Positions 58,611 to 64,000 of a stretch of 64,000 nucleotides of DNA are shown in pieces. This DNA is from Dipteris shenzhenensis (taxonomy: Eukaryota; Polypodiophyta; Polypodiopsida; Gleicheniales). The notes under the pieces are model-generated. The model was not told where the DNA came from and ran no database searches. It was given only the letters and a program-made list of their open reading frames with translations. Numbering within the stretch: position 1 is the first letter of the stretch; each line of letters begins with the position of its first letter. The DNA is taken from assembly GCA_047967505.1 (NCBI GenBank), contig CM106538.1; one strand, written 5' to 3'. Position numbers and translations under genes: made by a program.

Positions 58611-60964
58611 ATGAAGGAAACTCATCCTAATTATTTGTTGATTGACTCTTTGATTCTCCAGAAAATGAACGTGGAGACGATTTACACCGGCGATGTATCA
58701 GTTGATCTTCGTGGGAAGCCCGTCAACCTCAGCAAAACCGGCGGCTATAAAGCTGCTAGCTGGATTCTAAGTAAGTGCTGGTTTACACGTAAAAGGGAAG
58801 TTGAGCTTTCCGATGCTAGTTACTCACATCGTATTTCGCAGCCTGCTAACCCAATTTTGCATGCAGTGAACGAGTTGGCGGAAAGAATTGCATTTTTCGC
58901 AGTTGGCGCAAACCTGGGGACGTACTTAGTATTCGAGTTCCACATATTCCCTGCAGAGGCAGCTACGTTAATTACCAATTGGGTTGCAGCAGCGTATGTG
59001 CTTTGCGTGTTCGGAGGCTTTATTGCCGATTCTTCCTGGGGTCGCTTCTACACGATCCTCGTCTTCACTTTGATATATGTTGTGGTTAGGCCTCCTTCCG
59101 TCATCTCAATATTGCATATACCACTGATTGTTCTTTCACATAGATATCTGAATAGTTGGGCCTCCAAAGAACATCGGTATCTGAATAGTTAGGGCTCCGA
59201 ATTGTCAGGCGAATCAAGCATCGAGCACACTTAAACCTTTCGAATTGTCGCATCTGCTCAAAGCTAGACTGACTTGGAAGCCCATTGTTGGCGTGATCAG
59301 GGAATGATTCTTCTGACGGTGGGAGCTTCGGTGAGCTTTTTCAGGCCCCCTGTATGTGACATTGTTCACAGTCCTCAAACATGCCTGCCTGCTACAAAGC
59401 ACATGCTTTCCTTCCTGTATGCTGGACTATACATCATTGCAATAGGCACAGGAGGCATCAAGGCCAATGTCTCATCGTTCGGAGCAGATCAGTTCGATGA
59501 TAAGGACGAGAAAGAGAAACTATCTAAGTCCTCTTTCTTCAATTGGTTCTACTGGGCCATCAATTTGGGAGCTCTATTCGCAATCACAATACTCGTTTAC
59601 ATCCAGAACACGATAGGATTTGGCTGGGGCTTCGGTATCCCCACCGCAATTGTTGCTATATCCATTGTGCTCCTGCTTGCGGGGATGCGTGTATATAGGC
59701 ACAAACTAACCTCCGGTAGCCCGTTCACGCGCTTTCTTCAAGTCTTGGTTGCTGCTATTCGAAAACACAACGCAATTGTACCTGATGAAAGCATGCTCTA
59801 CGAGGTTGACAGCCGCAAGAGCTCTGCAATCAAGGGCGTAAGGAAGCTTAGACATTCGGAACAGTTCAAGTAAGTGTACGAAAATCATTGTGATTCGATT
59901 AGGCGGGTTGAGAGTTTACATAATTTTTGCTTCGATCGGAGATACAAATCCACTAATTTATAGATACACCGCAAATATTATTCTTAAGCTGGCAGAGGCA
60001 GAGCTTCAATCGGTGAAATAAAGTATCTAACAAAGTTGTGTACATCAACAGATTTCTTGACAAAGCAGCAGTGGACACTGATAACACCGCTCTCAAGGGC
60101 GTGCCTGAGAGCCCGTGGAAGCTCTGCACTGTCACTCAAGTAGAAGAATTCAAGAGCGTTCTACGTATCCTGCCGATTTGGCTGACCACCATTTTCCTCT
60201 CCACCGTGTTCTTCCAGATCGCCGCATTCTTCATCCAGCAAGGAAACACAATGGATCGACGCTTGGGCAAGCACTTCCTGATCCCTGCAGCTTCTCTTCC
60301 AATTTTCGGCACCGTTAATTCACTCGTGCTGCTACCTCTCTACGACTACTTCCTGGTGCCGCTCCTCCGGCGAGTGACGCGAAATGAACGGGGACTCACC
60401 TCATTGCAGCGTATTGGGTGCGGCCTCTTCATCTCCATCTTCTCCATGGTCGCAGCTGCGGTGGTGGAGAAGAAGAGGTTGCATGCAGCAGCTGCGAACG
60501 GGCTCTTAGATCATCCAGAGGCAACGATTCCCATCAGCATTTTCTTTTTGGTGCCGCAGTATTTTATAGGAGGAATGGCAGAGGTGTTTGCATACGTGGG
60601 TCAGCTCGAGTTCTTCTACGACGAGGTATCGGATGGGATGAGGAGTGTGGGAACGTCCCTGTTCTTGCTGGGGATAGGCATAGGAAACTGGATCAGCGTG
60701 CTAATCGTCAACATTATACAGGCCGCCACGGGAAAGACTACTGGATGGATCAGAGACAATCTCAACAGAAGCAGGATCGACTACTTTTATTGGGTGCTTG
60801 CAGGCATCAGCGTGGTGAATTTTCTGTGCTTCCTTGTGTGCGCTATGTTTTACAAGTACAAGAAGAGCAATCCCAGCGTGTTCGATGGGTCTCAAGGCAA
60901 CACACCGATGCGAGTGTTCGACGAGCCTCAAGGCAACACACGGATGCGCGAGCAACGTCTGTAG
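58611..60964 (+). CDS. NPF/PTR-family proton-coupled transporter (NPF8-like), four exons
   Basis: Exons 58611-58770, 58867-59084, 59301-59869 and 60052-60964 join in phase at GT-AG junctions (donors GTAAGT, GTTAGG, GTAAGT) into 619 residues, a normal length for the plant NRT1/PTR family. Residues 56-60 are ELAER, the ExxER proton-coupling motif of helix 1. PTR signatures follow: GTGGIKANVSSFGADQFD at about 175 and FFNWFYWAINLG at about 205. Exon 4 has FLDKAAVDTDN, PWKLCTVTQVEEFKSVLRIL, QGNTMDRRLG and GQLEFFYDEVSDGMRS. About 12 membrane helices with a long loop between helices 6 and 7 are expected. NPF8 members move di- and tripeptides; the substrate here is inferred. The first Met is preferred because LILQKMNVETIYTGDVSVD resembles NPF8 N-termini; Met at 58665 (601 residues) is possible. 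No defect was seen. Confidence 0.93.
60878..60949 (+). repeat. 36-bp tandem duplication at the NPF C-terminus
   Basis: Two 36-bp units (60878-60913 and 60914-60949) encode VFDGSQGNTPMR and VFDEPQGNTRMR in the cytosolic tail. In frame, so the protein is only lengthened. Confidence 0.9.
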
Positions 60965-62660
60965 CGTTTTGGGTTCAATGCAGACGCTGAATTTCTCAGA
61001 TCGTAGTATCAAACGATCACAAAGTATGAAGCATTTTTTGTCCATTGCAGACCTTCGATTTCTGCTATCACACAGCATCAAACATTATGTAGGGATTCCC
61101 GCAAGCGCCAATACCTTGTTTTCACCAGGAGCACGGAATCAAAGAGCATTAGCACAGCAGATTAATTTTGCGAAACTTCGTCACCAGACAGAACCTAGAA
61201 CCGCTTTGATCTCTTATACCCTTTCCATAACAAGCCGCAGATTTCTAGCCCAGCTGAAACAAGGCTGACTACAACAATCAAATTCTCCTTGCAAGCTGCA
61301 TCACTCTATTCATGTAAATATTTCAACCGATCACACTGTTCAAGCAGACCATCAATCTAGTTCCAAATGCTTCAGTGTACGGTCGAAGTACGTAGAAAAA
61401 CTTGTACATTATTCTGTTTTTAATCGTTCCTTAATTCCTGAAATTTGCAATAATGGACTCATTTTTTGTGTAACCTCCTCATCAAGTTTTGGCTTTGTGG
61501 TTTGTGGAAAAGAAAAATCTACCTTTTACAGATTAAAGTGAGTTGCAATGAGGTTGGAATTTTGTCATCTTGCAATTGGTGCACTTCGTATTTGTATCCC
61601 TTGAAATCCTTGTGCTCCATCTTGCTATGTGTATCCCTTGAAATCCTAGTCTTTTTCTCCCGTCCTTTTTCTCTCTCTCTCCAGAGCATCACTAGAGTTC
61701 GTGATAAAGAAAAGGATATCAGAAAGCCAAAAACAGTACAGAAAAATTTTTTTCATCCTCTCAAGGAACAAGAAGAGAGTTTAGAGAATAGACACAATGT
61801 CAACCAAGATGACAACATTGTTATAGAGTCTAGATGGTCTAATGAATTTGAGGAAGATGTCAATAGAGAAGACTCCTCCTCTTCTTCTTCTTCTATCTCT
61901 CTCTTAGCTTTCAATTCGCCCCCTTGTCCGCACACCATCTCGGGCAAGCCTCTTGAATGTATTCAACTTGTTATTGTTCCTTAATTCTTGCAATTAGCAA
62001 AAAAGAATTTGTACATTTTTTGTATAGATCATGAGACCTCATGGCGCACTTTCTAATCTATGTTTGTAAGCTTCAGCTCAATTGCAATAACTAGCTACAC
62101 ATCCTAATCTCAAGCATCCATTCTTTAAAGTTACATACAATGCTCCTCCTCTCCCACGAGGAAAAATGGGTGCACCTAAAAATATGCAATGACATTTTAA
62201 CCAAAAACTTTATATAAATATACAAACAAAAGGTTTTTATTCAATTCATGACAAAATCATAAAATTAAATGTTTAATAAAGGAAAAGGAATTTAGGACCC
62301 ATATGTAGGGGTTTAAATATTAGCCCTTAAACACATATCATATGTGGGTTTTTCACAATTAAACCACAAGGTAGTACTATTTATATGTTCTAACCCGATT
62401 TCTAGCTGAGGAGCACGTGAGTGAATAGATATCTCTAGAAGTGCATGCCAATTTGTTCCATTTGTGCAAACAATTGTCATATTGATGATCGTGTACTCAT
62501 TAGAGATGTTCTGCATCATGTAGTTTCCATGACTTCCAGTGAACTCTTCATGCATGTGCATGAAAGTGCAAGGGGTTGACGGTGCAGAGGGGGTGATAGT
62601 GATTAGGACCCAGGTTCGTTAAGGGAAGATCTCACTTTTTCTAGCATCATAATTCGAGAT
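60965..62660. other. NPF 3' flank and intergenic
   Basis: No clear AATAAA close to the stop. The phrase GTTCCTTAATTC-TG-AATT-GCAA occurs near 61428 and again near 61976, a weak direct repeat about 550 bp apart that encloses a frame (61466-61984) with a Ser run encoded by TCT repeats. No domain was recognised. Confidence 0.4.
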
Positions 62661-62663
62661 GCC

Positions 62664-63110
62664 ATGTTTGAATACCGAGGGGTAGTGAGTGAGAACGAAT
62701 GGCTCCTTACTGAAACAAATCACTTGAATGCATTGCTCCAACAATCTAGACAAAGGTTAGACATCAAAAATGCCTATGAGGAGCAATGTCAAATTGCAGC
62801 TTCATATCATCAACAAGCACGAGATGCATAGGCCGCACTTCAACATATCAAAGAAGGAGGCTACATTCGTAACCTTGATCCAAATTTTGTGGGCCTGCTA
62901 GTCAGAAAGCCCTACCATTTTGGAGCCCATTACTTTTGTGGATGATGAACCTATATGTCCTATATGCCAAGATCATTTTGATATGGTGACCAGTTATTAT
63001 GCTCTCCTATGTTGCCATTAACATCACTTGGCTTGCCATGTGAAGGTGATGGCTCAAAGAATTAGCAAAAGATATGCCAGCATGGAGATGGTGGGAAGAG
63101 TGTGCAACAT
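62664..63110 (+). pseudogene. Broken coiled-coil plus RING-finger-like gene
   Basis: From 62664 a plus frame reads MFEYRGVVSENEWLL, then a Gln/Glu-rich, coiled-coil-like stretch (ALLQQSRQRLDIKNAYEEQC), one stop (62823) and GYIRNLDPNFVGLLVRKP. After a frameshift near 62930 it continues EPICPICQDHFDMVTSYYAL, LCCH, a stop (63019), HHLACHVKVMAQRISKRY. The CPIC...CCH.HHLAC pattern fits the first metal ligands of a RING-H2 finger; the last CPxC pair is not seen. Such proteins are usually E3 ubiquitin ligases. This copy is dead and lacks introns, so it may be a retrocopy or an element-borne gene. Confidence 0.4.
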
Positions 63111-63769
63111 CCACGCCTCATCTACAAGCCTTGGCCATGAAGGTATTGTCATAACTTTGTAGCAACTCCTTTAGTGAACAAACATAGAGTAACTATAAGA
63201 GAGATCAGAGAGACCTGTAAACCTCTATGGAAATGGTAAAGTGCTGGACGATGTAAAAGGGGTGTGTAGTGATGATGATATGCCAAATTGGGTAAACACA
63301 GATCTTCCAGGTCCCTTGCATGATGATGCTCTTGTGCTTACACATCCTAAGATGAATTAGATCTACAATTCGGAAGAAGAGGTGGTGGCATGATGTACCG
63401 AAGAATACTGATTTGCAAAACTGAATGATTGAAATAGCATGTAGCATGTTCCTAAAACATGTAACATTTGGAATACAATACTCAAAACTCAATTCTTGAA
63501 ATAACATAATGCAAGTTAGAAATTTGCAAATACAACATGGGAACTTTTTATAATTTCTCGCAACATCTCAAAAATCCATTAACAAAATTGATGTATGTCA
63601 TTACAATAGATGTCCAAAGTGCAACGGCATCACTAACTTGGATAGGAGTCCCAACATGTTATAGTCTACCCAACTGAGGATCAGATGATAATATTGCTCT
63701 AATGCCAAGAATATCATACAATTGTCGAGCCAGAGGAGCATTATGGGTTGGACATGCACTCCTAGCATG

Positions 63770-63770
<1 letters not shown>
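63111..63770. other. Intergenic, nothing recognised
   Basis: AT-rich sequence with short frames only. Confidence 0.4.
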
Positions 63771-63819
<49 letters not shown>

Positions 63820-63826
63820 CCTCCCT

Positions 63827-63858
<32 letters not shown>
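63771..63858. repeat. (CT)n microsatellite with C run
   Basis: About 88 bp of CT repeats interrupted by CCCTCC units and a run of nine or more C near 63828-63836. Confidence 0.95.
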
Positions 63859-64000
63859 ATCCTACATGTCAGCTAGGTCGAGGCAATTTCGACTGGCCGA
63901 AGCAAGCCACCACCTGGCCCTAAAAGATACACACAAAACTAAAAATAGAAGCAAAAAACTCACTAAAGGGAAGGTGATCCAAGTATTGCAGGATTTTGGT

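Noticed and set aside
58248-58625. 125-codon minus frame upstream of the NPF gene
   Set aside because: Overlaps the NPF start, has no recognised domain and no supporting splice or promoter signals.
61466-61984. 172-codon plus frame downstream of the NPF gene
   Set aside because: Starts at a non-ATG codon, contains a simple-repeat Ser run and has no recognised domain.
63235-63280. GTGTGTAGTG as a possible CACTA right terminus closing copy B
   Set aside because: Only about ten bases agree with the copy B end (CACTACTACACACGG), no subterminal palindromes lie inside it, and it is 10 kb past the satellite end.
1-64000. tRNA or rRNA genes, organellar insertions
   Set aside because: No sequence with the conserved tRNA B-box context or rRNA core motifs was found by eye; short or decayed copies could be missed without a covariance search.

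Overview
This is nuclear DNA of a land plant. The evidence is a spliced nitrate/peptide-transporter-family (NPF/PTR) gene with GT-AG introns, two Ty1/copia elements and one Ty3/gypsy element of plant type, a plant LINE, and a nest of CACTA (En/Spm-type) DNA transposons. Most of the window is decayed repeats in AT-rich sequence, as in large plant genomes. A gymnosperm or similar large-genome lineage is a guess; the species cannot be read from the sequence. No bacterial, viral or organellar operon, no tRNA or rRNA and no CRISPR array was seen.

Layout. 1-4.0 kb: one decayed LINE, split by a 1.3-kb inverted-repeat element that made an 8-bp target duplication. 4.1-7.6 kb: a 5'-truncated copia element with its 3' LTR. 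11.0-13.1 kb: remnants of an unidentified gene on the minus strand. 14.0-15.9 kb: the 3' half of a second copia element (minus) with a long intact RT-RNase H frame. 18.7-20.8 kb: a tandem array of LTR plus primer-binding-site leader units. 22.0-26.2 kb: a decayed gypsy element. 28.4 kb: an LTR related to those at 19.7 and 20.5 kb. 30.6 kb: a long GT microsatellite. 32.3-33.5 kb: a long fold-back repeat. 35.3-36.1 kb: a GC-richer island with one possible exon.

37.9-52.65 kb: at least three related CACTA segments. Copy A (plus orientation) is cut in its second transposase exon by copy B (minus), which has a full-length but stop-containing TNP2-type transposase. Copy C carries an apparently intact three-exon accessory gene and a 3.7-kb palindromic satellite. 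Comparing the three suggests one ancestral layout: terminal inverted repeat, accessory gene (leftward), satellite and leader exons, a divergent promoter with 16-bp perfect palindromes, TNP2 (rightward), terminal inverted repeat. The same palindrome (GTCGCTATATAGCGAC) lies in the subterminal regions and in the promoter, so it is the best candidate for the binding site of the element's own protein.

58.6-61.0 kb holds the only convincing host gene, a four-exon NPF8-like proton-coupled transporter of about 619 residues. 62.7-63.1 kb has a broken RING-finger-like gene. The rest is intergenic sequence with microsatellites and no recognisable genes.
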